From Massilia polaris (GTDB lineage: Bacteria > Pseudomonadota > Gammaproteobacteria > Burkholderiales > Burkholderiaceae_D): a stretch of 64,000 nt of DNA. The notes below the pieces were generated by a model. That model was not told the DNA's origin and searched no databases. It saw nothing but the letters and a program-made list of their open reading frames with translations. The position numbers were made by a program, and so were the translations under genes. Where the stretch lies: contig NZ_JABBGG010000013.1 of NCBI RefSeq assembly GCF_012927275.1, forward strand, positions 1 to 64,000, read 5' to 3'. Positions 8,930 to 17,669 of the stretch are shown here, piece by piece (the stretch's first letter is position 1; each line of letters opens with the position of its first letter).

Positions 8930-10003
8930 ATGACCATCGAAGTCAGGAACATCAACAAACGCTTTGGCGAGTTCGTCGCCCTCGATAACGTCTCGCTGCA
9001 GTTCCCGCAAGGCGAACTGACCGCGCTGCTCGGGCCCTCCGGCTGCGGCAAGACCACGCTGCTGCGCATCATCGCGGGCCTCGAGCACCCGGACTCCGGC
9101 CAGGTGCTGCTCGACGGCGACGACGCCTCGGCGCGCCACGTGCGCGAGCGCCAGGTCGGCTTCGTGTTCCAGCACTACGCGCTGTTCAAGCACATGACCG
9201 TATTTGAAAACGTCGCCTTCGGCCTGCGCGTCAAGCCGCGCAAGGAGCGGCCGAGCGAAGAGCAGATCCGCCAGAAGGTGAAGCAGCTGCTTGAGCTGGT
9301 GCAGCTGGACTGGCTGTCCGACCGTTATCCGCCGCAGCTGTCGGGCGGGCAGAGGCAGCGCATCGCGCTGGCGCGCGCGCTGGCGGTGGAACCGCGCGTG
9401 CTGCTGCTCGACGAACCGTTTGGCGCGCTCGATGCCAAGGTGCGCAAGGAACTGCGCCGCTGGCTGCGCCGTTTGCACGACGAGCTGCACGTGACCAGTA
9501 TCTTCGTCACCCACGACCAGGAAGAAGCGCTGGAAGTTGCCGACCAGGTGGTGTTGATGAACAAGGGGAAGGTCGAGCAGCTTGGCACGCCGGACTCGGT
9601 GTACAACCATCCGGCGTCGCCGTTCGTGTATGGCTTCCTTGGAAATGTGAACCTGTTCCATGGGCGCGTGCATGAGGGCGTGCTGGCCAGCGGCGGCGTC
9701 AACTTCGATGTGCCGGATCACGCTGAGGTGCAGGATACGCAGGGCATCGCGTATGTCCGGCCGCATGACCTGGATGTCGACCGTTATGTCGCGGGCGCCG
9801 AGGGAATAGTGGTGAAGCTGCGCCGTGCGCACGCGATCGGGCCGCTGGCGCAGCTGGACCTGGAGCGGGAAGATAATGCGCAACTGATCGAGGCGGTGAT
9901 TCCGAACGAACGGTTCGCGCAACTGCAGCTGAAGGAGGGCGAGACCTTGCTGGTGAAGCCGAAGCGGATGCAGGTATTTGTGGATCAGGGCGCGGCTATT
10001 TGA
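8930..10003 (+). CDS. cysA: Sulfate/thiosulfate ABC transporter ATP-binding protein CysA
   Basis: The 357-residue ATPase has Walker [10 protein letters not shown] at 35-43, signature LSGGQ at 137-141, Walker B ending D161-E162 and the switch histidine in FVTHDQEEA. The C-terminal regulatory region (about 240-350) contains the [10 protein letters not shown] block found in CysA. It energises CysT/CysW and is the last gene of the cluster. It converges on an aldo/keto reductase gene 27 bp away, with no clear terminator hairpin between. Confidence 0.96.
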   Translation: MTIEVRNINKRFGEFVALDNVSLQFPQGELTALLGPSGCGKTTLLRIIAGLEHPDSGQVLLDGDDASARHVRERQVGFVFQHYALFKHMTVFENVAFGLRVKPRKERPSEEQIRQKVKQLLELVQLDWLSDRYPPQLSGGQRQRIALARALAVEPRVLLLDEPFGALDAKVRKELRRWLRRLHDELHVTSIFVTHDQEEALEVADQVVLMNKGKVEQLGTPDSVYNHPASPFVYGFLGNVNLFHGRVHEGVLASGGVNFDVPDHAEVQDTQGIAYVRPHDLDVDRYVAGAEGIVVKLRRAHAIGPLAQLDLEREDNAQLIEAVIPNERFAQLQLKEGETLLVKPKRMQVFVDQGAAI

Positions 10004-10030
10004 TGGCGGATGCGCTTTTACGGGTATCGC

Positions 10031-11077
10031 TTATTGGCCCGGGTTGGTGATCCGCGTGTGGATGGCGTTGATCGCTTCAACCACGTCATCGGACAGTGTC
10101 GCCTGTGCCGCGTCGATATTTTCCTTCAGCTGCGCCAGCGTCGTCGCTCCAATGATCGTCGACGCCACAAACCACCGCGAATAGCACCACGCGAGCGCCA
10201 TCTGCGCCGGCGTCATTCCGTTCGCCCGCGCCAGCCCGACGTACTCCTTCACCGCCTGCAGTACCGGCGGCCGCAAATAGCGCGGGCTCCAGTTCGGCGG
10301 GAAGATGGTCAGCCGCCCATGCGCATTCGGATTATCCAAATACTTCCCGCTCAACTGCCCGAACGATAGCGGGCTATACGCCAGCAGGCTGACGTTCGCG
10401 CGCATGCAGGTCTCGTCCAGCAGGCTGGTCTCGAAGCCGCGCGCGGTCAGGTTGTACAGGTTCTGGATCGTCGCAATGCGCGGCAGGCCCTTCATCTCGG
10501 CCTGCTTGACGTATTCGCACACGCCCCACGCGCTTTCATTCGACACGCCCACGTTGCGGATCTTGCCCGCGTCGATCAGCTCCGCGAGCGCGGCCAGCGT
10601 CTCTTCAATCGCCACGTCCGGCCGTTCCTTCACCGGGTCGAACGCGGTCGCGCCAAACACCGGCACGTTCCGGCTCGGCCAGTGGATCTGGTACAGGTCG
10701 ATGTAGTCGGTCTGGAGCCGCTGCAGGCTGGCGTCCACCGCCGCGCGGATGTTGACTGCGTCGAGGTTGTTCTTGCCACCCCTGATCCAGTGCAGCGCCG
10801 GATTCGGCCCCGCGACCTTGGTGGCCAGTACGACCTGGCCGCGCTTGCCTGACTTCTTGAGCCACGATCCAATAAAGCGTTCGGTCGATCCCTGCGTCGC
10901 CGCACGCGGCATGACGGGGTACATCTCGGCGGTGTCGATGAAGTTGATACCGCGCTCGAGCGCATAATCGAGCTGGCCGTGGGCTTCGGCTTCGCTGTTT
11001 TGTTCGCCGAACGTCATCGTGCCCAGGCAGATGCTGGATACTTCAAGCTTGCTCGCGCCGAGAAGCACTCGTTTCAA
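10031..11077 (-). CDS. Aldo/keto reductase (Tas-like)
   Basis: The 348-residue TIM-barrel enzyme keeps the catalytic tetrad: D48 and Y53 in [13 protein letters not shown]87 in VVLATKVAG, and the histidine of [11 protein letters not shown]. The insert after Y53 ([12 protein letters not shown]) matches the Tas/YghZ branch. The family reduces aldehydes and ketones with NADPH. Its start overlaps the end of pyrD by four bases, so it is the last gene of a five-gene minus-strand cluster. The substrate is not known. Confidence 0.9.
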   Translation of the reverse strand: MKRVLLGASKLEVSSICLGTMTFGEQNSEAEAHGQLDYALERGINFIDTAEMYPVMPRAATQGSTERFIGSWLKKSGKRGQVVLATKVAGPNPALHWIRGGKNNLDAVNIRAAVDASLQRLQTDYIDLYQIHWPSRNVPVFGATAFDPVKERPDVAIEETLAALAELIDAGKIRNVGVSNESAWGVCEYVKQAEMKGLPRIATIQNLYNLTARGFETSLLDETCMRANVSLLAYSPLSFGQLSGKYLDNPNAHGRLTIFPPNWSPRYLRPPVLQAVKEYVGLARANGMTPAQMALAWCYSRWFVASTIIGATTLAQLKENIDAAQATLSDDVVEAINAIHTRITNPGQ

Positions 11078-12117
11078 CTGACGCCCTTGATCGCTTTCGC
11101 GCAGTCGCGCACCAGTGCCGGGCCGGCGTAAATCAGGCCGCTGTACAGCTGCACCAGCGAGGCTCCCGCCTCAATCTTGGCCCTGGCATCGGCGCCGCGC
11201 ATGATGCCGCCGACGCCGATGATTGGAATGGCGTCACCGAGTTCGCGCTTGAGCGCGCGCACGACGATCGTCGATTGCTGGAACACAGGCGCGCCCGACA
11301 GGCCGCCTGCTTCTTCGCTGTGGCGTTGGTTCTCGACTTCGCGGCGGCTGGTGGTGGTGTTGGTGGCGATGACGCCGTCGATCTTGTGGCGCAGCAGGGC
11401 GGCAGCGATGTTCGCGATCTGGTCCGCATCGATGTCGGGTGCGATCTTGAGCGTCAGCGGCACGTATTTCCTGTGCTGGTCGGCCAGGCGCGACTGCGCT
11501 TCCTTCAGGCGCGCGAGCAGCGAATCGAGTTCGGACGCGTCCTGCAGCTGGCGCAGGTTCTTGGTGTTCGGCGACGAGATGTTGACCGTCACGTAGCTGG
11601 CGTATGGGTAGACCTTCTCAAGGCAGGTCAGGTAGTCGTCGGCCGCGCGTTCGATCGGCGTGTCGGCGTTTTTGCCGATGTTCAGGCCAAGCACGCCTTC
11701 CTTGTTTTGGTAGAAGCGCGATGCCTGTACGTTGGCGACGAATGCGTCGACGCCGCCGTTGTTGAAGCCCATGCGGTTGATGATGGCGTGCTTGGCCGGG
11801 ATGCGGAACATGCGCGGCTTCGGGTTGCCGGGCTGCGCGCGCGGCGTGACAGTTCCCACTTCGATGAAACCGAAGCCGAGCGCCGCAAGGCCGTCGATGT
11901 AGGCGCCATCCTTGTCCAGGCCTGCCGCGAGGCCGACCGGGTTGGGGAAGGTGATGCCCATGACGGTGCGCGGGTCGGGATCGGGTTTGCGAATGGCGCC
12001 AGTCAGGCCGAGGCTGGCGGCGCGGCGCAGGGCCGGCAGGGTCAGGTTGTGGGCCGATTCGGCGTCCATTGCGAACAGCATCGGGCGGGCAAGCGCGTAC
12101 AGCAGTTTTTCGGACAT
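11074..12117 (-). CDS. pyrD: Dihydroorotate dehydrogenase, quinone type (class 2)
   Basis: The 347-residue enzyme has the class 2 features: an N-terminal membrane-association helix (residues 1-40), [13 protein letters not shown] near residue 60, the NRMGFNN block and [12 protein letters not shown] near residue 178 that includes the catalytic serine. It oxidises dihydroorotate to orotate at the inner face of the membrane and passes electrons to quinone in pyrimidine synthesis. The gene lies 53 bp downstream of bpt and overlaps the aldo/keto reductase start. Confidence 0.97.
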   Translation of the reverse strand: MSEKLLYALARPMLFAMDAESAHNLTLPALRRAASLGLTGAIRKPDPDPRTVMGITFPNPVGLAAGLDKDGAYIDGLAALGFGFIEVGTVTPRAQPGNPKPRMFRIPAKHAIINRMGFNNGGVDAFVANVQASRFYQNKEGVLGLNIGKNADTPIERAADDYLTCLEKVYPYASYVTVNISSPNTKNLRQLQDASELDSLLARLKEAQSRLADQHRKYVPLTLKIAPDIDADQIANIAAALLRHKIDGVIATNTTTSRREVENQRHSEEAGGLSGAPVFQQSTIVVRALKRELGDAIPIIGVGGIMRGADARAKIEAGASLVQLYSGLIYAGPALVRDCAKAIKGVS

Positions 12118-12170
12118 GGGGTACTCAGGTTGGACAGACCGCCCATTTTACCGTGTGCGGACGGCGCCGC

Positions 12171-12899
12171 CTATCGATCGAGCTGGCTCCAGCTGCCGTT
12201 GATGCGCGCCTCCAGCGGGCGGAAGTTGATTTTGTACGCCATCTTGGGACTCTGCTCGATCCAGTAGCCGAGGTACACGTGCGGCAGACCGAGTTCGCGC
12301 GCCTGGCCGATCTGCCACATCACGTTGTAGGTGCCGAACGAGGCGCCCGGCACGTCCGGGTCGAAGAAGGTGTAGACCGATGACAGGCCATCGGACAGCA
12401 CGTCGATGATGGAGACCATGCGCAGCACGCCGTCCGGCTCGCGGAATTCGACCAGCCGTGTGTTGACCCGGCTTTGCAGCAGGAACTGCGCGTACTGGTC
12501 GCGGCTGTCCTGGTCCATGCCGCCGCCGGGGTGGCGCGTGGTCTGGTAGCGCAGGTAGAGCGCGTAGTGCTCGTCCGAGAAGCTGAGGTTGGCGACGCTG
12601 GCTAGCAGCGACGAATGGCGCGCCCACGCGCGCCGCTGGCCGCGGCTGGGGATGAATTCCCCGGCCTTGACGCGCACCGGGATGCAGGCGTGGCAGCCGT
12701 CGCAGTAAGGCCGGTAGGTGAAGATGCCGCTGCGCCGGAAGCCGTTTTTGACGAGCTCGGAATAGACGTCGGCGTTGATCAGGTGGGAAGGGGTAGCGAC
12801 CTGCGAGCGGGCGTGCCGCGCATCGAGGTAGCTGCACGGGTACGGCGCGGTCGTGTAGAACTGCAGCGTGGCGAATGGCAGGTCGTTCAGGTGCGTCAT
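12171..12899 (-). CDS. bpt: Aspartate/glutamate leucyltransferase (Bpt)
   Basis: The 242-residue protein has the N-terminal PYPCSYL motif and the cysteine cluster [16 protein letters not shown] near residue 65, then the GNAT-like C-terminal domain ([17 protein letters not shown] near residue 205). Bpt adds leucine to proteins with N-terminal Asp or Glu, marking them for ClpS/ClpAP. Bacterial relatives are often labelled arginyltransferase, but the bacterial form uses leucine. It sits directly downstream of aat, so both bacterial N-degron transferases are co-encoded. Confidence 0.93.
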   Translation of the reverse strand: MTHLNDLPFATLQFYTTAPYPCSYLDARHARSQVATPSHLINADVYSELVKNGFRRSGIFTYRPYCDGCHACIPVRVKAGEFIPSRGQRRAWARHSSLLASVANLSFSDEHYALYLRYQTTRHPGGGMDQDSRDQYAQFLLQSRVNTRLVEFREPDGVLRMVSIIDVLSDGLSSVYTFFDPDVPGASFGTYNVMWQIGQARELGLPHVYLGYWIEQSPKMAYKINFRPLEARINGSWSQLDR

Positions 12900-12960
12900 A
12901 CGGATGGTCTCGAAGCCGAGTGGTTTACCCTGATTCTATTGTAACGAAACTTTGCCAAGT

Positions 12961-13689
12961 CTAGCGCGCGTCCGTCAATGGCGGCACCGGTTTCCAGGCC
13001 TCGATTTCACCCTGCCGGATGGCCGCCCGCAAATGTTCGAGGAAGGCGGCGCGCGGGATCGGCGCGGCGCCAAGCGATGCCAGGTGGCCGGTCTCCTGCT
13101 GGCAGTCGACCATACGCACGCCTTCGCTGCGCAGGAAGCCTACCAGGTAGGCGAGCGCGATCTTGGACGCGTCGGTCACCCGCGCGAACATCGACTCGCC
13201 GTAGAACATGCGGCCGATGCAGACGCCGTAGGCGCCGCCGACCAGCTCGCCATCGAGCCACAGCTCCGCCGAGTGGGCGTGGCCAAGCGCATGCAGGCCG
13301 GTATAGCCGCTGATGATCTCTTCGGATATCCAGGTGCCGGGCCCGTCCCGGCGCGGGGCGGCGCAGGCGCGCATCACCTGCTCGAACGAGGTGTCGAAGG
13401 TGACCTGCCAGCGGCCGCCGTCGATCCGGCTGCGCTCGACCTTGCGCAGTGTCTTGCGCAGGCTGTCGCTGATGCGGAAGCGGTCGGTGTGCAGCACCAT
13501 GCGCGGGTCGGTCGACCACCACAGGATGGGCTGGCCTTCGGAAAACCACGGGAAGATGCCGTTGCGGTAAGCGGCCAGCAAGCGGCGCGGCGACAAATCG
13601 GCCCCGGCCGCGAGCAGGCCCGGCGCGTCGATGGTCAGCGCCTCGGATACGTCGGGGAACGGCGTAGTCGTTTCAAGCCACGGAATCAT
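12961..13689 (-). CDS. aat: Leucyl/phenylalanyl-tRNA--protein transferase
   Basis: The 242-residue protein shows the Aat hallmark [18 protein letters not shown] near residue 42, the [17 protein letters not shown] block near residue 140 and the C-terminal [15 protein letters not shown]. It transfers Leu or Phe from tRNA to proteins with N-terminal Lys or Arg, creating ClpS degrons. It lies 9 bp after the Nudix gene and 61 bp before bpt on the same strand. Confidence 0.97.
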   Translation of the reverse strand: MIPWLETTTPFPDVSEALTIDAPGLLAAGADLSPRRLLAAYRNGIFPWFSEGQPILWWSTDPRMVLHTDRFRISDSLRKTLRKVERSRIDGGRWQVTFDTSFEQVMRACAAPRRDGPGTWISEEIISGYTGLHALGHAHSAELWLDGELVGGAYGVCIGRMFYGESMFARVTDASKIALAYLVGFLRSEGVRMVDCQQETGHLASLGAAPIPRAAFLEHLRAAIRQGEIEAWKPVPPLTDAR

Positions 13690-13698
13690 GATGAGCGT

Positions 13699-14280
13699 TT
13701 AACCGGCGTCGCTGGACATGCGCATCGAGCGCACAAGGTCGCGGCTATGGAAGCCATAGCTGCCGCCCTCACGCATTTTGACGCGGTCGGCGAAGAACAG
13801 TTCCAGCGTGGTGCGTATGGTCGGGAAGGCGAGGTCGTCCCACGGGATGTCCTGCTCGGAGAACAGCTGGACGTCCAGGCTTTCGACGCCGGCCGCAAAG
13901 TCGAGGTCGAGCAGGCGGGCCAGGTAGAACAGGTGCACTTGGTGAACCTGGGCAACGTTCAGCAAGGTGAACAGTTCGCCCAGTTCGACGTTGGCGCCGG
14001 CTTCTTCCTCGGTTTCGCGGATGGCGGCCTGGGCGGTGGTCTCCTCGTTTTCCATGAATCCGGCGGGCAAGGTCCAATAGCCATAGCGCGGTTCGATTGC
14101 GCGCTTGCACAAAAGAATCTTCAGCTCGCCATCTTGCTCCCAGACGGGGATCGATCCGACCACCAGCTTCGGATTCTGGTAATGGATGGCCTCGCACTGC
14201 GCGCACACGTAGCGTGGCCGGTTGTCGCCCTCGGGAACGCGCAAGTCGACAGGATGGGCACACTCGGAACAAAATTTCAT
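13699..14280 (-). CDS. Nudix hydrolase with N-terminal zinc ribbon
   Basis: The 193-residue protein starts with a zinc ribbon (C4, C7, C26, C29) and has a Nudix box at about residues 74-96 (GFMENEE...REtEEEAGA) with all catalytic glutamates. This arrangement resembles NudC-like proteins that act on NADH or nucleoside diphosphate derivatives, but it is shorter than NudC, so the substrate is open. It is the first gene of the cluster leading to aat, bpt, pyrD and the aldo/keto reductase. Confidence 0.88.
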   Translation of the reverse strand: MKFCSECAHPVDLRVPEGDNRPRYVCAQCEAIHYQNPKLVVGSIPVWEQDGELKILLCKRAIEPRYGYWTLPAGFMENEETTAQAAIRETEEEAGANVELGELFTLLNVAQVHQVHLFYLARLLDLDFAAGVESLDVQLFSEQDIPWDDLAFPTIRTTLELFFADRVKMREGGSYGFHSRDLVRSMRMSSDAG

Positions 14281-14400
14281 AGTCGCTTGGAATAATGGTG
14301 TTTCGCTTACTTTACACCGATTGCGGCTGCTGTGCCGTACCTCTACCGGCGGCGCTTGTCGCCCCGCGTGCTGCTATCGCACATCTTATTCGGATTAATA

Positions 14401-14429
14401 TTGCCTAATTAGGCAAAGGCCCTTATAAT
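14401..14429 (+). promoter_or_regulatory. Promoter of the initiator tRNA gene, -35 inside a palindrome
   Basis: TTGCCT (14401-14406) and a perfect TATAAT (14424-14429) are separated by 17 bp, ending 11 bp before the tRNA. The -35 hexamer is the left part of the perfect 16-bp palindrome TTGCCTAATTAGGCAA (14401-14416). A regulator bound there would directly compete with RNA polymerase. Confidence 0.75.
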
Positions 14430-14440
14430 GATTGCACAGA

Positions 14441-14517
14441 CGCGGGGTGGAGCAGTCTGGCAGCTCGTCGGGCTCATAACCCGAAGGTCACAGGTTCAAA
14501 TCCTGTCCCCGCAACCA
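14441..14517 (+). tRNA. tRNA-fMet (initiator, anticodon CAT)
   Basis: The 77-nt gene folds as a cloverleaf with anticodon loop CTCATAA. Two initiator features are visible: the unpaired C1/A72 at the end of the acceptor stem, and three consecutive G-C pairs (GGG/CCC) next to the anticodon loop. TTCAAAT forms the T loop, and CCA is encoded at 14515-14517. It is a single gene with its own promoter and terminator. Confidence 0.97.
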
Positions 14518-14523
14518 AATTTT

Positions 14524-14560
14524 AAAGCCGTTGAATCTTGCAAAAGATCAACGGCTTTTT
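14524..14560 (+). terminator. Rho-independent terminator of tRNA-fMet
   Basis: AAAGCCGTTGA (14524-14534) pairs perfectly with TCAACGGCTTT (14548-14558) across a 13-nt loop, and the stem runs into a T tract. It starts seven bases after the tRNA. Confidence 0.9.
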
Positions 14561-14600
14561 CATTTGCGTCTCCGCTTTGGGGGGGGCAGGGAGAACGCCC

Positions 14601-15473
14601 TTACGTGAGCGTGGCCCAGAGGTGGGCCGCGGCCATCGTGCGGTGCGGTTTATAGTTCGCGAGCAGCGCTTCCGTGCGCGCCATGTCAGGCTTGGCTTCT
14701 TCGCCGAGCAAGCGCTGCAAAGCCGCGCGGATCGCGACGTCGCCGTGCAGCGAGCAGTCGGGGTAGCCGTAGCCGCGCAGGAGCGCGTAGTTGACCGTCC
14801 ATGGGCCGATGCCTTTGACCGCCAGCAGCGCGGCACTGGTGGCCTCGATGTCGGCGGTGCGTTCCAGCGAGAGCGATCCGGCGTCGACCAGCTGCGCGAG
14901 GCGCAGCAGTGTCTCCGCTTTCGAACGCGAGAATTTACGGGTGGTGAGGTCTTCCACGGACAGCCTGGCCACTTCGTCCGCCTCGGGATAGCACCACAAG
15001 CCGCTGCTGTGCTGGCGGCCGGCCTGCAGGATGAAGGTGCGGCGCAGCGCGATCGCGAAAGTCAGGTTGATCTGCTGGCCGATGATCGCCCAGGTCAGAG
15101 CCTCAAAGATCGTCGCGGACTGTACGATGCGCAGGCCGGCGTTGCGGCGGACCGCGCCCCCCATTAGCGGATCGTTTTCGGCGGTCTTCAGGAACGGGGC
15201 CGGATCGATGCGCAGGCCGAGAATATTGAGCAGCGCGTCGTCCAGCAGCGACCGGGCGCGCGGCGTCAGTTCGGCATCGGCCTCAATACCGATACGCGCC
15301 GCAGCGGGCGCAAGCGCGATATCGAGCGCCACCGGCACGCCATCCAGCACCACGCCTTTGCGGATGCGCGTTGCCGTTACCTGCTCGGCGACGCCCTCGG
15401 CATCGCGTCCGTGAAATGCGAGGACGTCGCTACTGCGGTAGCCATCCGGGAGTGCAATCGATATCTGCTGCAA
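14601..15473 (-). CDS. alkA: DNA-3-methyladenine glycosylase II (AlkA-type, HhH-GPD)
   Basis: The 290-residue protein has an AlkA N-terminal domain (about 1-100) followed by the helix-hairpin-helix GPD fold. The hairpin is VKGIGPWTVNY near residue 225, with the probable catalytic aspartate in SLHGDVAI about 20 residues later. It removes alkylated bases from DNA. The frame has no early ATG; TTG at 15473 is the likely start, with AAGG upstream and the exporter stop only nine bases before, suggesting translational coupling. Confidence 0.88.
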   Translation of the reverse strand: MQQISIALPDGYRSSDVLAFHGRDAEGVAEQVTATRIRKGVVLDGVPVALDIALAPAAARIGIEADAELTPRARSLLDDALLNILGLRIDPAPFLKTAENDPLMGGAVRRNAGLRIVQSATIFEALTWAIIGQQINLTFAIALRRTFILQAGRQHSSGLWCYPEADEVARLSVEDLTTRKFSRSKAETLLRLAQLVDAGSLSLERTADIEATSAALLAVKGIGPWTVNYALLRGYGYPDCSLHGDVAIRAALQRLLGEEAKPDMARTEALLANYKPHRTMAAAHLWATLT

Positions 15474-15482
15474 CGGTGTGCC

Positions 15483-16385
15483 TTATTTGCTTTTTGGAGA
15501 AAGCGGCACGATAGCACGGCTCAGGAAGGCTGGGCGGAAGCCGGTGACCAGCGCCGTGCCCGTGATGACGATGGCAGCGCCAAGGATCGTGTGCCATCCC
15601 ACCAATTCGCCGAGGAACAGCGCGCCCCACAGGATGCCGAACAGCGGATTGAGGAAGGTGACGGTAAGCGCCGACGTCGGGCCGACATCCTGGATCAGCT
15701 TGAAGTAAAGGATGTATGCGATGCCGCTGCACAGGATGCCCAATGCGAGCGCGGCCCCCATGATGCCGATGGTCGGTTCCGCCGGTGCAGGGAAGAAGGG
15801 CAGCACCGGTATAACGAGCAGCGTGGCGGCCCACATGCTGCCGTGCGCATTGGCGAACGGTTCGACACTTTCAGCCGTCTTAGCGTATGCACTGGCGACG
15901 CTGTAGCTGACTGCCGCCACAAGCGCCGCCGCAATCGCGACGGCGGCGCCGGGACGCGATGTCACCTGGTCGAAGCCCACCAGCAGCGCGACGCCCGCGG
16001 TGCCGAGGATGAGTCCCAGCGCGCTGCGGCCGGATATCGCCTGGCGCGACCACAGGGCGCCGATCAGCGCGCCCCACATTGGCGCGGTGGCGTTCAGTAC
16101 CGACAGCACCGACGCCGACAGCGTGCGCGCCGCAAACGCGAACAGCAGGAACGGGAAGGCCGAATTGAGCAGGCCGAGGATAAGGTAATGCTTCCAGTTG
16201 GCGCGCAGGTCGAGCCGCTTTTTGAGAATGACGCCGACGATCGCGAGGAACACGGCCGCGAAGCCGACGCGGTACTCGATCAGCACCGCGGGCCCGAGCA
16301 CCGGCGCCGCGATGCGCATGAACAGGAAGGAGCTGCCCCAGATCGCGGCAAGCAGCACGAGGCGGAGCATGTTGGCGGTGTTCAT
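15483..16385 (-). CDS. DMT-superfamily (EamA) transporter
   Basis: The 300-residue membrane protein begins with the EamA opening LLAAIWGSSFLFMRI and has about ten helices in two repeats; the second repeat includes ALALGILCSGIAYILYFKLI near residue 210. It probably exports a small metabolite. It is only about 31% likely by eye to share a substrate with the 1085-1999 paralogue, since few stretches look alike. It is the upstream partner of the alkA-like gene. Confidence 0.87.
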   Translation of the reverse strand: MNTANMLRLVLLAAIWGSSFLFMRIAAPVLGPAVLIEYRVGFAAVFLAIVGVILKKRLDLRANWKHYLILGLLNSAFPFLLFAFAARTLSASVLSVLNATAPMWGALIGALWSRQAISGRSALGLILGTAGVALLVGFDQVTSRPGAAVAIAAALVAAVSYSVASAYAKTAESVEPFANAHGSMWAATLLVIPVLPFFPAPAEPTIGIMGAALALGILCSGIAYILYFKLIQDVGPTSALTVTFLNPLFGILWGALFLGELVGWHTILGAAIVITGTALVTGFRPAFLSRAIVPLSPKSK

Positions 16386-16460
16386 TCAGCGATCCCGGTT
16401 CTTAAATTGTTATTGTCGTTTGCCTGCGCCGGCCCGTGATAGCCGGTTCTTGCTTTCGAA

Positions 16461-17441
16461 TCAGGCCTGGCCGTCGGCGTGCTTCACACGCAGCTGTTGC
16501 GGCACGCCGTTCTTGATGGCCGTGAGTTCGGCCAGGATCGATATCGCGATTTCCGACGGCGTCTTGCTGCCGATGTAAATTCCGATCGGGCCATGCAGGC
16601 GCGCCAGCTGTTCGTCGTTCAGGTCGAACTCTTTCAGGCGCTCGCGCCGCTTCGCATTGTTTACGCGCGAGCCGATCGCGCCGACGTAGAAGGCGTCCGA
16701 CTTCAGCGCTTCCATCAGCGCCAGGTCGTCGAGCTTGGGATCGTGGGTGAGGGCGACAACGGCGCTGCGATGGTCGAGCCGCGCTTCGATGACCAGGTCG
16801 TCCGGCATGGAATGCACCAGTTGCACGCCCGGCAGCTGCCAGCCTGCGCGGTATTCTTCGCGCGGGTCGCACACCGTGACGTAGTAATCCATCGCGGTGG
16901 CCACTTGCGCGAGGAAGCGCGACGGCTGCCCGGCGCCGATGATGAACAGGCGCCAGCGCGGGCCGTGGATCGTGGTCAGTACGCCGTCAGCGATCTGCTG
17001 CACCGCGCCGGCGGGGGCGGGGGACAAGGTCACTTCGCCGGTTTGCAGCTTAAGGTTGCGGGCGACCAGTTCGTGGCGGTCGAGGCGCTCGAGCAGGTCG
17101 ATGATGGTGCTGGCGCTGGACAGCGGCTCGATCGCCAGTTCGATGGTGCCGCCGCAGGGCAGGCCGAAGCGGTGGGCCTCGTCCGCGGTGATGCCGTAGC
17201 TGACGATCTCGGGGACGGTGCGCGTGATGCCGCTCTGGCGCACGCGCTCGATCAGGTCGCACTCGATGCAGCCGCCCGAGACCGAACCGACCACGCGGCC
17301 GTCATCGCAGATCGCGAGCGTGGCCCCGATCGGGCGCGGACTGGAGCCCCAGGTTTTGATGACTGTGATGAGTTCGCAGCGGTGGCCGGCGCCGATCCAG
17401 CCCGCTGCGGTCTTGAGAACTTCGAGGTCTATGCTGTCCAT
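16461..17441 (-). CDS. xdhC: XdhC family molybdoenzyme maturation protein
   Basis: The 326-residue protein has the N-terminal XdhC/CoxI motif (TWGSSPRPIGATLAI at about 30-44, then GSVSGGCIECDL near 53) and a C-terminal Rossmann domain (ALTHDPKLDDLALMEAL and VGAIGSRVNNAKRRERL). XdhC binds molybdenum cofactor and helps sulfurate it before insertion into xanthine dehydrogenase-type enzymes. No such enzyme is adjacent here. It diverges from a small membrane-protein ORF 46 bp away. Confidence 0.9.
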   Translation of the reverse strand: MDSIDLEVLKTAAGWIGAGHRCELITVIKTWGSSPRPIGATLAICDDGRVVGSVSGGCIECDLIERVRQSGITRTVPEIVSYGITADEAHRFGLPCGGTIELAIEPLSSASTIIDLLERLDRHELVARNLKLQTGEVTLSPAPAGAVQQIADGVLTTIHGPRWRLFIIGAGQPSRFLAQVATAMDYYVTVCDPREEYRAGWQLPGVQLVHSMPDDLVIEARLDHRSAVVALTHDPKLDDLALMEALKSDAFYVGAIGSRVNNAKRRERLKEFDLNDEQLARLHGPIGIYIGSKTPSEIAISILAELTAIKNGVPQQLRVKHADGQA

Positions 17442-17487
17442 CGATCGAATATACTGTGTGCTCCAGGACTAAGGAGCAAGTGGGAAG

Positions 17488-17622
17488 ATGGACAATCATA
17501 AAAGAAAAGACGACGGCTCGCCGAAGTTCGGTCGTTTATTGCTGGTGCTGGTAGCGACCGTGGCGATGCTGGGCGTGCTGACGTACGTGATGGCGGTGTT
17601 TTTCCCGGATTTCCCGAGCTGA
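17488..17622 (+). CDS. Small single-pass membrane protein, unknown function
   Basis: A 44-codon frame starting MDNHKRKDDGSPKF has a charged head, one strong hydrophobic helix (about residues 17-39) and a short FPDFPS tail. AAGGAG lies 11 bases before the ATG and GGGAAG is closer, so initiation is credible. It is divergent from xdhC and ends just before a strong hairpin at 17631. I do not recognise the family. Small size limits confidence. Confidence 0.5.
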   Translation: MDNHKRKDDGSPKFGRLLLVLVATVAMLGVLTYVMAVFFPDFPS

Positions 17623-17630
17623 TCATCCCG

Positions 17631-17656
17631 GACATTCCCGCATTTGCGGGAATGTC
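17631..17656. terminator. Strong hairpin between convergent genes, REP-like
   Basis: GACATTCCCGC (17631-17641) and its exact complement (17646-17656) enclose ATTT. Further weaker pairing extends the stem on both sides. It lies between the convergent small-protein gene and M48-like gene and could terminate both, though there is no T tract. The CATTCCCGC core resembles dispersed betaproteobacterial palindromes. Confidence 0.55.
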
Positions 17657-17669
17657 GGGGATGTGGGGA

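Noticed and set aside
12952-14295. A 447-codon plus-strand frame
   Set aside because: It is antisense to aat and the Nudix gene, both of which have intact active-site motifs.
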